Assembly: GCF_041346925.1 (NCBI RefSeq)
Contig: NZ_CP166840.1
Coordinates: 3,033,001 to 3,097,000 of the forward strand
Length of the DNA stretch: 64,000 bases
Direction of reading: 5' to 3'
From: Agaribacterium sp. ZY112
GTDB lineage: Bacteria; Pseudomonadota; Gammaproteobacteria; Pseudomonadales; Cellvibrionaceae
In this document: positions 26,242 through 38,256 of the stretch, in pieces
How the letters are laid out: the number at the start of each line of letters is the position of its first letter
Position numbering within the stretch: position 1 is the stretch's first letter
The notes under the pieces: generated by a model
Told to the model about the DNA's origin: nothing
What the model saw: only the letters and a program-made list of their open reading frames with translations
Database searches by the model: none
Program-made: the position numbers and the translations under genes

Positions 26242-27555
26242 TTAGGCAGCTTCGGTAGGCTTGATAGCTTCGTCGTAAGAGATTTTACTCTCAACTACTT
26301 TGCCGCGCTCGATAATCGTATCAACAACCTGATCTTCAAGGGCGGCAGCTTCAACATTGGCAAGCAACTGCTCGTTAGAATAGTAATAGTTAATCACTTC
26401 TTCTGGGTCTTCGTAGGTTGAAGCTGTTTCTTCAACGATTTCACGCACGCGATCTTTATCAGCTTTAAGTGATTCTGCTTTAACAAATTCAGAAATGATA
26501 AGACCAAGAGCCGTGCGACGCTCAGCTTGCTCTTTAAACATTTCATCAGGCATCAATGCTTTAACGTCAATCTTTTCAGCGATGGCACCGTATTGCTGCA
26601 TAGTTTGATTGCGCAGTGCGTCAATCTCATTTTGCACTAGAGCTGAAGGAAGCTGAACGTCATTTGCTTTAATGAGGGTGTCCATGACCTGCTCTTTGAG
26701 CTTGCCACGAAGAGCGCGTGTTTTTTCACGCTCCATATTGCCCTTCACTTCTTCACGGAAACTTGCTTCATCTTTGCTTTCAACGCCGAATTTTGTGAAA
26801 AACTCATCGTTAATTTCAGGCAAGGTTTGCTCTTGTACTTGCTCAACCTTAACGCTGAATACAACGTCAGCGCCCTTTAGGCTTTCTACGTGATAGTCTT
26901 CAGGGAAGGTCAGCTGTAGTTCTTTTTCGTCACCGCTTTTGGCGCCAACTAAGCCATCTTCAAAACCTGGGATCATTGAGTTAGAGCCAAGTACCAGCCA
27001 CTGGCCTTCGGCAGATCCACCTTCAAATACTTCACCGTCACGCTTGCCTTCGTAAGAGATCTTAACGCGATTATCAGTGGCAGCGGCAGCATCTAGATCG
27101 CTCCACTCACCCTGGCTCTTACGAAGGGTTTCGATCATCTTGTCGATGTCACTTTCTTCGATATCCGCATCATAACGAGTGAACTCAGACTCACCTAAGT
27201 CAGCAAGTTCAATTTCAGGGTAAACTTCGAATGTTGCAACAAATTGAATGTCTTTGCCCTCTTCCATAGAAGTTGGCTCAATGCTTGGTTGGCCAGCAGG
27301 GCGAAGCTTTTCGCTAGTAACGGCTTCATAGAAGCTTTTATTGATAGTATCGCCAAGAACTTCTTGACGTACACCTTCGCCATAGCGCTGCTTAACAACT
27401 TTGAAAGGCACCTTGCCTTTACGGAAACCGTTTATGCGAACAGTTTTGGTTGCTTGTTGGAGGCGTTTTTGAACTTCACTATCAACGGTGTCAGCTGGAA
27501 TGCCAACCGTTAAACGGCGCTCCAACCCATTAGTTGTTTCTACAGAAACTTGCAT
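26242..27555 (-). CDS. tig: Trigger factor
   Basis: Ribosome-bound chaperone and peptidyl-prolyl isomerase meeting nascent chains at the tunnel exit. The 437 residues (E. coli 432) show the L23-docking signature GFRKGKVP at about residue 44, a central FKBP-like PPIase domain (NRVKISYEGKRDGEVFEGG, PGFEDGLVGAKSGDEKELQL), and the helical C-terminal substrate cradle. The usual order tig-clpP-clpX-lon is kept. A tRNA-Leu gene lies 58 bases upstream in the same direction. Confidence 0.97.
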   Translation of the reverse strand: MQVSVETTNGLERRLTVGIPADTVDSEVQKRLQQATKTVRINGFRKGKVPFKVVKQRYGEGVRQEVLGDTINKSFYEAVTSEKLRPAGQPSIEPTSMEEGKDIQFVATFEVYPEIELADLGESEFTRYDADIEESDIDKMIETLRKSQGEWSDLDAAAATDNRVKISYEGKRDGEVFEGGSAEGQWLVLGSNSMIPGFEDGLVGAKSGDEKELQLTFPEDYHVESLKGADVVFSVKVEQVQEQTLPEINDEFFTKFGVESKDEASFREEVKGNMEREKTRALRGKLKEQVMDTLIKANDVQLPSALVQNEIDALRNQTMQQYGAIAEKIDVKALMPDEMFKEQAERRTALGLIISEFVKAESLKADKDRVREIVEETASTYEDPEEVINYYYSNEQLLANVEAAALEDQVVDTIIERGKVVESKISYDEAIKPTEAA

Positions 27556-27613
27556 GATTTTCCTCGCGCAACTTTTTTTAGTTGGAGATATATAAGAAAT
27601 GTTTATTAGTAAA

Positions 27614-27698
<85 letters not shown>

Positions 27699-27847
27699 AT
27701 TCACTAAAGCCACCTACTCGAGGTGTTACAGATAAGTCTATGTTTTTAAACGGTTTATTTGGTAAATAAACCTGCCTCACCTGCGAAGGAGCGCCATTCT
27801 GCCACAAGCTTTTTTTGCATTCAACATATCTACTAATAAAAATTACA

Positions 27848-27881
27848 TTTTTTGTGTTTTTTTATGAAAATGCACAAAAAA
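27848..27881 (-). terminator. AT-rich hairpin after fadA
   Basis: TTTTTTGTG (27848-27856) pairs with CACAAAAAA (27873-27881), starting three bases past the fadA stop. It is AT-rich and only weakly stable but carries long T runs on the minus strand, so it may end the fadBA transcript. Confidence 0.45.
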
Positions 27882-27883
27882 GC

Positions 27884-31235
<3,352 letters not shown>

Positions 31236-31372
31236 AGCAACCTCATTATCTCAGCGTCATCAAGCTTGCGCTTAGCCGAAATTAAGCGGCTATAAAGCAG
31301 CAGGCCATTTTTATGAAGTATGGATGACAGCTTTGGGAATTAACAGGAGGCGGGAAAATAAGTGCTGAGAAC

Positions 31373-31942
31373 TTATTCTGAGAGGCTCACACTGACCACA
31401 ACACAAATATGATCACTGTTGTTGCGAAATGTATGTGGGCGATGAATAGTAAAGCTAAAAGCATCCCCTTCGGCAAGGTCGTATTCAGCGCCATCAAGAG
31501 TCAGGCTTAAGCTGCCCTGAATAATCAGCCCCGCAACCACGCCATTACGCATCATCCACTCCGATGTTACTTTTGCGCCAGGATGATAGGCCTTACGTGC
31601 AAGGTAGGCACCGCTGGAGGCATCCCCAAAAGGTAGAATATGGTAATCAGTATCGTTTTTATGAATTTGAACCAATTGGTCTTTACGAAAAACAGAGGGG
31701 CTTAGCTCCAGATCCTCAGAAAAGAACTCCTGCATAGACATGGGGATTGCCGCTAGCACCTTTTCCAAAGACACAACCGATGGGCTTACTTTACCCTGCT
31801 CGATATTTGAGAGGGTGCCATTGGTGACATCGGCCCTGCGAGCAAGTTCGCGCTGACTGAGGCCGGCTCGCTCGCGTACCAATCGCAAGCGCTGGCCTAG
31901 TTGGTCGGTAAGTTTACAGCCTTGAACATCCTTGTCTGGCAT
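31373..31942 (-). CDS. XRE-family regulator with cupin sensor domain
   Basis: A 189-residue transcription factor with an N-terminal Cro/C1 helix-turn-helix (LRLVRERAGLSQRELARRA, TNGTLSNIEQGKVSPSV; residues ~17-70) and a C-terminal cupin_2 barrel (~110-185; AEYDLAEGDAFSFTIHRPHT). This layout matches PuuR-like and related regulators that sense small ligands. It starts one base after the fabY stop, so it is co-transcribed with fabY and is a candidate to regulate it; that link is inference. Confidence 0.86.
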   Translation of the reverse strand: MPDKDVQGCKLTDQLGQRLRLVRERAGLSQRELARRADVTNGTLSNIEQGKVSPSVVSLEKVLAAIPMSMQEFFSEDLELSPSVFRKDQLVQIHKNDTDYHILPFGDASSGAYLARKAYHPGAKVTSEWMMRNGVVAGLIIQGSLSLTLDGAEYDLAEGDAFSFTIHRPHTFRNNSDHICVVVSVSLSE

Positions 31943-31943
31943 A

Positions 31944-33809
31944 TTAGAAACCCTCTAGGCCTTCATTGTCATCCAAGGCGACGGCCTTGGTATAGCCTGG
32001 GAAGCTTACCTCATGGCGATTAATGCTGATCTCATCCTCATTAATCAAGTCGCTTCCAAAGTGATATCTAGGTTTTAAGTCGCCTGTATCGGCTCCATCA
32101 AAGTAACTCTCTTGTGCTTGCTCTACCTTGGCGGCTTTTGCTTTATAACTAGCGAGCTGCTCGCTGCTGTAGTGATTCTGCAGATAGTCATCAACAAGAG
32201 ATGGAGAAAAAACCGTAGCCGTAGCATTATTACCACCAAAGCCTTTGCTGTTTAAAAAAGCCACCTTTGCACCATTAGGTCCTAGGTTTTGATCCTTATT
32301 GCTTATGGATAAGCGGTTTCCGTAAATGTCATCGGCAACTTTATCAATGGTTTTTATACCTGGCAGTACTCCTCGGTTAAAGATACCTAGGGTACAAGCC
32401 AGCTGATCACCACTTGCAGGGCCAAGGGAGTGACCTACATACGACTTAACAGCAGTAACAGGCCAGGAATCAATGCCAAATGCCTCAGCAACGCGGTCGA
32501 AAATCCGGGATTCCGTTACTCTATTCTGCGGGGTGCTTGAGCCATGAGCTTGAACAAAGCTTGAGTTTTTAACAATATCATCACCAACTAAGTTGCGAGC
32601 AAGGCCCACGGCTTTTGCCATGGTTAAATAATTACCCGCGCCTGGGGCTGAAATCGACTTTTTGTAGCCGTCTGCATTGACATATACGCCGGGAACCGCG
32701 CCATAAATAGTTGCGCCAAGCTCCATTGCTAAATCATCAGACATCAAAACAACGTATTGAGCTGATTCGGCGATAGTAAAGCCACAATTCTCGCCAAAGG
32801 GTCGGCTGGCCTTTCTGAAGTCAGGCTCTTCAGAGCCATCGAGCTTTCTCAGGTCATCATCCGTCGCCAGTGCGCTCATTGCGGCATAACCGTCGATAAC
32901 TTCGGGTAAAATAGGTGCTTCAGCACAGCCTACTACCGCAACCTTGCGGCGGCCTCGACGCAAATCTTCTACGGCCCAGCGCAAGTTGTAAAGAAAAGTC
33001 GCGCAAGCCCCTGTTACAGCCCCCGTACTGCCCAAGCTACCAAGTACATAAGCATTGGTGAAATCGGCCGGCATACTGGTAAAGCCCAGAGAAAGCTGCT
33101 TAGAGCTGCTGCGCTTGCCAAGCACGCGTGCGTTCATCATGCCGCCAACACCTGTATCGTCAAGCTGGCTCATGACACTGCTTGAGTACACGGCAACATC
33201 ATCTGGGTTGACGCTGTCTTGGATCTGCTGCCAGTCGATGCCCACACTGTTAATTGCGTCTGAAGCGGCAAGTATGGACATTTGTAGGCCGCGAGGATGA
33301 TGAGTGGAGCGATAATAATCGCCGGGGTTAAAACCTGTAGGAAGTTGACCCGCTGCACGCACCTGCAAAGCATCTTGTACATCAATACGAGCTTTTAGTG
33401 GTTCGCTCACAGTAATTCTGAAACGACGAGCTTTTTCATCTAAAGCTTCGACTTTCCATGTCTCTGGTATGTTTGATGGCATTTGACGAGCACTTAATTC
33501 AAATTGAGTGCTCGTTTGTTCGTCACTATTTAACTCAACATTGATAGCTGAGCGAGCCTTATCGGTATCGAGCACGCTTGGGTCGAGCTGGCGCACAAGA
33601 GAAGCATTCAGCACTGTTTGCTCATCAACATCGTCAGCGAGGCCAGTTAGGGCTTTTAAGCTGGCAAGCACACGCTGCTTATCCGAGTTTCCTAAGCTTT
33701 CGTAAATCATCCGCTCGTAGGCACGATGACCAGAGGCCCTGCCTGCTGCGTTATATCCACCAAATCCAACAATTAAAGGGAGGTAACTGCGCATAACTCG
33801 GTTTATCAC
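31944..33809 (-). CDS. fabY: FabY-type beta-ketoacyl-ACP synthase
   Basis: The 621-residue protein opens LPLIVGFGGYNAAGRASGHR, which resembles Pseudomonas FabY (PA5174), a condensing enzyme that starts fatty-acid synthesis from acetyl-CoA and malonyl-ACP in place of FabH. The condensing core shows the active cysteine in TGACATFL, a histidine in VQAHGSSTPQNRVTE and another in KSYVGHSLGPASGDQ. The long N-terminal ~200 residues before the core are typical for FabY. The GTG at 33809 and an ATG at 33794 (MRSYLPLIV) are both possible starts; neither has a strong ribosome site, and the GTG sits in the arm of a dyad. Operonic with the XRE regulator. Confidence 0.88.
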   Translation of the reverse strand: MINRVMRSYLPLIVGFGGYNAAGRASGHRAYERMIYESLGNSDKQRVLASLKALTGLADDVDEQTVLNASLVRQLDPSVLDTDKARSAINVELNSDEQTSTQFELSARQMPSNIPETWKVEALDEKARRFRITVSEPLKARIDVQDALQVRAAGQLPTGFNPGDYYRSTHHPRGLQMSILAASDAINSVGIDWQQIQDSVNPDDVAVYSSSVMSQLDDTGVGGMMNARVLGKRSSSKQLSLGFTSMPADFTNAYVLGSLGSTGAVTGACATFLYNLRWAVEDLRRGRRKVAVVGCAEAPILPEVIDGYAAMSALATDDDLRKLDGSEEPDFRKASRPFGENCGFTIAESAQYVVLMSDDLAMELGATIYGAVPGVYVNADGYKKSISAPGAGNYLTMAKAVGLARNLVGDDIVKNSSFVQAHGSSTPQNRVTESRIFDRVAEAFGIDSWPVTAVKSYVGHSLGPASGDQLACTLGIFNRGVLPGIKTIDKVADDIYGNRLSISNKDQNLGPNGAKVAFLNSKGFGGNNATATVFSPSLVDDYLQNHYSSEQLASYKAKAAKVEQAQESYFDGADTGDLKPRYHFGSDLINEDEISINRHEVSFPGYTKAVALDDNEGLEGF

Positions 33810-33832
33810 TGCTTAGGGTTCAAAGAAGCAGT
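33808..33832 (-). promoter_or_regulatory. Dyad at the fabY start
   Basis: ACTGCTT (33808-33814) and AAGCAGT (33826-33832) are perfect arms around an 11-base spacer. The proximal arm overlaps the GTG candidate start of fabY. It could be a repressor operator or a leader hairpin. Confidence 0.45.
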
Positions 33833-33917
33833 AATTTAACGCATAAAAACTGGAACATTTAGGGGGGAATGAGTCATCATATGCTGTGAATCAGCCATAC
33901 CTTCAAGAGTTTAAGTC

Positions 33918-34916
33918 GTGTCTAATTTAACGGTTTGTTTTTTGATCTGCGAGCACACGCTTGCCACAAGTATAAGCTTGCCTATTGAGCTTCTTAAAGC
34001 GGCTTCTGATATTGCCCGAGCCAAAAGGCAAGATGCGCCGCGACTTAATATCCAGCTGCTTGCAAATTTACAGCTTCCAAGCCCTGGGGCCGACATCTTT
34101 AATTACGCTGACCTACAAGATATTGAAAACCAGGAGCATGCTGACATTGTCTTTCTGCCAGCCCTTTGGCGTAATCCTTTCCCTGTTGTAAAAAAGCACA
34201 AGAGGACTTGCAATTGGTTGAAAAAAATGTTTTCACGTGAAACCACCCGTATTGCCGGTGTCGGTACAGGTTGTGCATTTATGGCTGAGGCCGGCTTGCT
34301 CAATGAACGCATTGCGACAACTCACTGGCATTTCTTTGACAAGTTTGAAAAGCGTTATCCCAAGGTTATCGTGCAGAGAAACTACTTTATTACTCAAAGC
34401 GGACGCCTATACTGCACAGGTAGTGTTAATACGCTAGCCGATTTAGTTGTGCACTTTATTGAACTGCATTATGGCAAAGATATATCCGTTGAAGTACAGC
34501 GTCACTTTTTTCACGACATACGTAAAAATTATCAACAACTGGCTCTACGTGATGATGAAAAAGCCCTTCATACGGATGAGCTTATGCTTGATGCTCAGAG
34601 TCTCATCCTAGCTAAGCTAAGTGAAAAAATTAACTTCAGTGTTATCGCTCAGGACTTAGGCTTAAGCAGGCGTAGTTTTGATAGGCGTTTTAGAAAAAGT
34701 TTTGGTAAAAGCGCTTTGCAGTGGCAGCAAGAACAGCGTTTAGATAATGCTAAAGAGTTATTAAAAAATACTAACTTAAGCATAACGGAAGTGATGCATG
34801 AGATCGGCTATAGTGACTCGCCTCATTTTAATCGCCTTTTTAAAGAGGCCTTAGGCTTAAGTCCACGACAATATCGCACTACTGTACGCGCAAAATTGTT
34901 TTCAATAAAGCCCTAA
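33918..34916 (+). CDS. GlxA/FtrA-type AraC-family transcriptional regulator
   Basis: A 332-residue regulator with an N-terminal DJ-1/PfpI-like domain (residues ~1-180; VCFLICEHTLATSISLPIEL, GVGTGCAFMAEAGLLNERIAT and THWHFFDKFEKRYP) and a C-terminal AraC DNA-binding domain (~225-325; SVIAQDLGLSRRSFDRRFRK, ITEVMHEIGYSDSPHFNRLF). The second helix-turn-helix has the family consensus. Start is a GTG at 33918. It is divergent from fabY, with a 108-base shared upstream region, so it may control the fabY operon or itself. The ligand is unknown. Confidence 0.85.
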   Translation: MSNLTVCFLICEHTLATSISLPIELLKAASDIARAKRQDAPRLNIQLLANLQLPSPGADIFNYADLQDIENQEHADIVFLPALWRNPFPVVKKHKRTCNWLKKMFSRETTRIAGVGTGCAFMAEAGLLNERIATTHWHFFDKFEKRYPKVIVQRNYFITQSGRLYCTGSVNTLADLVVHFIELHYGKDISVEVQRHFFHDIRKNYQQLALRDDEKALHTDELMLDAQSLILAKLSEKINFSVIAQDLGLSRRSFDRRFRKSFGKSALQWQQEQRLDNAKELLKNTNLSITEVMHEIGYSDSPHFNRLFKEALGLSPRQYRTTVRAKLFSIKP

Positions 34917-35095
34917 ATACCTAAGTTTTGACTCATTCCAAATATAGTTGTTGAATTTTACGACAAAAAATTACCTGATTAAAAAAGCCTTTATTTATAG
35001 CAAAAACAGCTTGAATTATTTTTTACAGACGCCATAGTAAAGACGTGGGCCACACAAAATTTCTTAGCAACTATGGCACTGACGGAGGTCAGCCT

Positions 35096-35413
35096 ATGAA
35101 ATCAAATGCGGAAGTCGTCTACCGAGACATCGACTCCTCCCCCGCGTTGAATGACACTATCCATAAGCGCGTTGAAAAATTACATCGTTTCTCTGATTCG
35201 ATCATGCACAGCCGAGTTGTTCTCGACAGTCCGCACAAGCATAAGCACAAAGGAAAAATATTTCGAGCCTCTATAGAAATCGACATGAAAGGAAACCCTA
35301 TTATGGTTTCTAATGACGATGAGTCTATGCATGTAGCTGTTCGGGATGCCTTTGAAACAGTCGAGCGAAAGCTAAAACAAGAAAATAGCCGACGAAAGGA
35401 TGCTCGCCATTAA
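35096..35413 (+). CDS. hpf: HPF/RaiA-family ribosome hibernation factor
   Basis: A 105-residue S30AE-domain protein that would bind the 30S decoding site in stationary phase. The start at 35096 (MKSNAEVVYRDID) is chosen because GGAGGT lies eight bases upstream; a longer reading from 35045 includes this ribosome site. The KRVEKLHRFSDSIMHSRVVL helix, HKHKHKGKIFRASIEI strand and MHVAVRDAFETVERKLKQ helix are family-typical. It is short, like E. coli HPF, lacking the long-HPF C-terminal dimer domain. It stands alone, not beside rpoN. Two hairpins follow the stop. Confidence 0.85.
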   Translation: MKSNAEVVYRDIDSSPALNDTIHKRVEKLHRFSDSIMHSRVVLDSPHKHKHKGKIFRASIEIDMKGNPIMVSNDDESMHVAVRDAFETVERKLKQENSRRKDARH

Positions 35414-35438
35414 ATCATCCTAGAACCCCTTTCCCGTC

Positions 35439-35479
35439 GCAGGCTTATCAGCCTGCCATCCCCGCCTTATGGCGGGGAT
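35439..35479 (+). repeat. Two adjacent hairpins after hpf (REP-like)
   Basis: GCAGGCT/AGCCTGC (35439-35456, loop TATC) and ATCCCCGCC/GGCGGGGAT (35458-35479, loop TTAT) stand two bases apart. Neither is followed by a U tract. They resemble REP/BIME-type 3'-end stabilising stem-loops; whether they are repeated in the genome cannot be seen here. Confidence 0.55.
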
Positions 35480-35552
35480 ACATACCCAACAAGACAGATC
35501 TCTTTTTGTTGCTTACACTTTACATTACACGTATATCAAGTTGACGCCTCAT

Positions 35553-36215
35553 ATGAGCCGAGAAGGAACATCGAGCTGCCCTAATTCATTAGGCGAGTGC
35601 CCTCACCTTTCTGAATTAAATGCATTAAAAGCAGAGAATCAGCGCCTTCAAGAACTTGTCCGCACCGATGTGTTAACGGGCTTATTTAATCGACGCCATC
35701 TTAATTACTGTCTTGATCAAGAGCTTGAACGCACCTGTCGTAGTGGTCAGGCGACAACATTACTTATTGTTGATATCGACCACTTTAAGAGCGTCAATGA
35801 TAATTACGGCCACCTCGTTGGTGATAAAGCTCTACAGTTGTTAGCCGCAACCATAAAAAATACGGTGCGAAAGTTAGATATTGCATGTCGCTATGGAGGA
35901 GAGGAATTTGCAATTATTTTGCCTGCAAGCACAAACGCCATCGGCGCTCGTGTTGCCGAACGCTTAAGGAAAAACGTCGAGAACAATACCCTCACTTTGG
36001 ATGATGTTTCAGAACTTAAAATAACCATAAGCATTGGTATAGCAACATCTAGCAAGGGGCAGAACTTGGCTCCAAAGCAACTGATCAGCTCAGCAGATGA
36101 GCAGCTTTACAAAGCCAAAGAATCCGGTAGAAATCGAGTGTGTGGAGAGCAAGACAACCACTCTGAAACGGAAGTTAGCGCAGAAGAAAAAGCGGCTTTA
36201 TTTGGTCCTAGCTAA
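35553..36215 (+). CDS. Diguanylate cyclase, soluble, with intact GGEEF and I-site
   Basis: A protein of about 220 residues (from the ATG at 35553) consisting of a short coiled-coil (LSELNALKAENQRLQELV) and a GGDEF domain. The active signature RYGGEEFAIIL and the RKLD inhibitory site, five residues before GGEEF, are both present, so it should make c-di-GMP with product feedback. No membrane segment or sensor domain is seen; the N terminus has a Cys-containing stretch (CPNSLGECPH) that may matter. An in-frame ATG-less extension from 35469 is possible, but it would overlap the downstream hairpin region of hpf. No strong ribosome site is visible at 35553. Confidence 0.88.
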   Translation: MSREGTSSCPNSLGECPHLSELNALKAENQRLQELVRTDVLTGLFNRRHLNYCLDQELERTCRSGQATTLLIVDIDHFKSVNDNYGHLVGDKALQLLAATIKNTVRKLDIACRYGGEEFAIILPASTNAIGARVAERLRKNVENNTLTLDDVSELKITISIGIATSSKGQNLAPKQLISSADEQLYKAKESGRNRVCGEQDNHSETEVSAEEKAALFGPS

Positions 36216-36261
36216 AAAGTACATTCAAATATAGGCCGCTCAAGCCATAAGCATAAATTGA

Positions 36262-38256
36262 TTACTCAGCACTTAGCTTTAAACGTTTTATTTGATCGCG
36301 AAGATTGGCAGCTTTTTCAAACTCCAAGTCTTTTGCAGCTTGCAGCATATCACCTTCCATCTTAGCTATGCGCTCCCATACGTCATTAACGTCAGCATAT
36401 TTTTTCTGGTAGTCACTACTCGATTCAGCAACCTTGCTCTTAGATTTTCCTGCTGGTGAATAAACGGCATCCATAATATCCGCAACGGATTTAATAATAC
36501 CTTTAGGCTCTATGCCGTTCTCTTTATTAAAAGCTAACTGTTTTTCTCTACGGCGCTCTGTTTCATCCATGGCACGCTGCATCGAGCCTGTAATTCTATC
36601 GGCATACAAAATAGCTCGGCCTTTAACATTTCGTGCGGCACGACCAATGGTCTGAATAAGAGAACGCTCTGAACGTAAGAAGCCTTCTTTATCTGCATCC
36701 AATATCGCAACCAGTGAAACCTCAGGCATATCCAGCCCTTCTCGCAGAAGGTTAATTCCCACAAGTACATCAAACTCACCTAAGCGAAGGTCTCTGATAA
36801 TTTCTACACGCTCAACAGTATCGATATCTGAATGTAGATAGCGAACCTTGACACCATGCTCCTGCAGGAAATCGGTTAAATCTTCAGCCATGCGTTTAGT
36901 CAGCACTGTCAGCAGCACCCTATCGCCCTGCTCAACTGTGCGAGATATTTCACCAAGCACATCATCAACCTGAGTGCTGGCTGGGCGCACATCCAGTATT
37001 GGGTCGACTAAGCCTGTTGGTCTAACCACCTGCTCAACAACCTGATCTTGGTGTTCCTGTTCATAATTACCAGGCGTTGCACTTACCATGATCATTTGTG
37101 GCGCTAGCTGCTCCCACTCTTCAAAACGCATTGGGCGATTATCAAGTGCCGACGGCAATCTGAAACCGTATTCGACCAAGGTTTCCTTTCGCGATCGATC
37201 ACCTTTGTACATAGCCCCGATTTGAGGGATGGTGACATGGCTTTCATCAATAACCAGAAGTGCTTCTTTAGGTAAATAATCAAATAATGTAGGTGGAGCT
37301 GCGCCGGAGTCTCGCCCACTTAAATAACGCGAGTAGTTTTCGATACCATTGCAATAACCCAACTCTCTCATCATCTCCAAATCGTATCGTGTGCGCTGCT
37401 CTAAACGCTGAGCCTCGACCAGCTTTGAATTGTCTCTTAACTGCTCAAGGCGAGGGCCTAGCTCTTCTTCAATAGAATCTATGGCCTCTAAGATTCTTTC
37501 CCTAGGAGTAACATAATGCGTTTTTGGATGAATCGTAACTCGCTTTAATTTAGAAACTTGTTCGCCAGTTAAAGGGTCAAACAAAGTCAGCCGATCAACC
37601 TCCTCATCAAATAGCTCTATACGCACAGCATTTTGATCTGAATCGGCAGGAAAAATATCAATGACATCACCGCGCACTCGATATGTGCCACGCCTAAAAT
37701 CCATATCATTACGATCGTACTGAAGCTCCGCCAAACGCCTCAAAATTGCACGCTGCTCTATGGGCTCTCCCTCAACAAGATGCAGCATCATTTTCATATA
37801 GAGCTTAGGGTCACCAAGGCCATAAATAGCTGAAACAGTTGCAACAATGATCGTATCTTTACGCTCAAGTAGGGCTTTGGTAGCACTTAAGCGCATCTGC
37901 TCTACATGCTCGTTAATGGAGGCGTCTTTTTCAATAAAGGTATCCGATGAGGGCACATACGCTTCAGGCTGGTAGTAATCATAATAAGAAACAAAATATT
38001 CGACCGAGTTATTTGGGAAGAACTCTTTGAATTCACCATAAAGTTGAGCCGCCAAGGTTTTATTATGCGCCATCACCAAAGTAGGACGCTGGGCGTGATT
38101 AATAACATTGGCAATGGTGTAAGTTTTACCGGAACCTGTAACACCAAGTAAAGTCTGATAAGCAAGCCCCGAATCAATGCCCGTATTTAATTGCTTGATC
38201 GCAGCTACTTGGTCACCCGCGGGCTTATATTTACTTTGTAAGTCAAAGGCTTTCAC
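36262..38256 (-). CDS. uvrB: UvrB, excision nuclease subunit B
   Basis: DNA-damage verification helicase-like subunit of UvrABC. The 664 residues contain Walker [14 protein letters not shown], the beta-hairpin region [21 protein letters not shown], helicase motifs ([37 protein letters not shown] split), and a C-terminal UVR motif ([16 protein letters not shown]) for UvrC contact. The start is GTG at 38256, and its first base is the last base of the rlmKL stop (TAGTG), so translation is coupled to rlmKL. It is convergent with the diguanylate cyclase gene. Confidence 0.97.
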   Translation of the reverse strand: MKAFDLQSKYKPAGDQVAAIKQLNTGIDSGLAYQTLLGVTGSGKTYTIANVINHAQRPTLVMAHNKTLAAQLYGEFKEFFPNNSVEYFVSYYDYYQPEAYVPSSDTFIEKDASINEHVEQMRLSATKALLERKDTIIVATVSAIYGLGDPKLYMKMMLHLVEGEPIEQRAILRRLAELQYDRNDMDFRRGTYRVRGDVIDIFPADSDQNAVRIELFDEEVDRLTLFDPLTGEQVSKLKRVTIHPKTHYVTPRERILEAIDSIEEELGPRLEQLRDNSKLVEAQRLEQRTRYDLEMMRELGYCNGIENYSRYLSGRDSGAAPPTLFDYLPKEALLVIDESHVTIPQIGAMYKGDRSRKETLVEYGFRLPSALDNRPMRFEEWEQLAPQMIMVSATPGNYEQEHQDQVVEQVVRPTGLVDPILDVRPASTQVDDVLGEISRTVEQGDRVLLTVLTKRMAEDLTDFLQEHGVKVRYLHSDIDTVERVEIIRDLRLGEFDVLVGINLLREGLDMPEVSLVAILDADKEGFLRSERSLIQTIGRAARNVKGRAILYADRITGSMQRAMDETERRREKQLAFNKENGIEPKGIIKSVADIMDAVYSPAGKSKSKVAESSSDYQKKYADVNDVWERIAKMEGDMLQAAKDLEFEKAANLRDQIKRLKLSAE

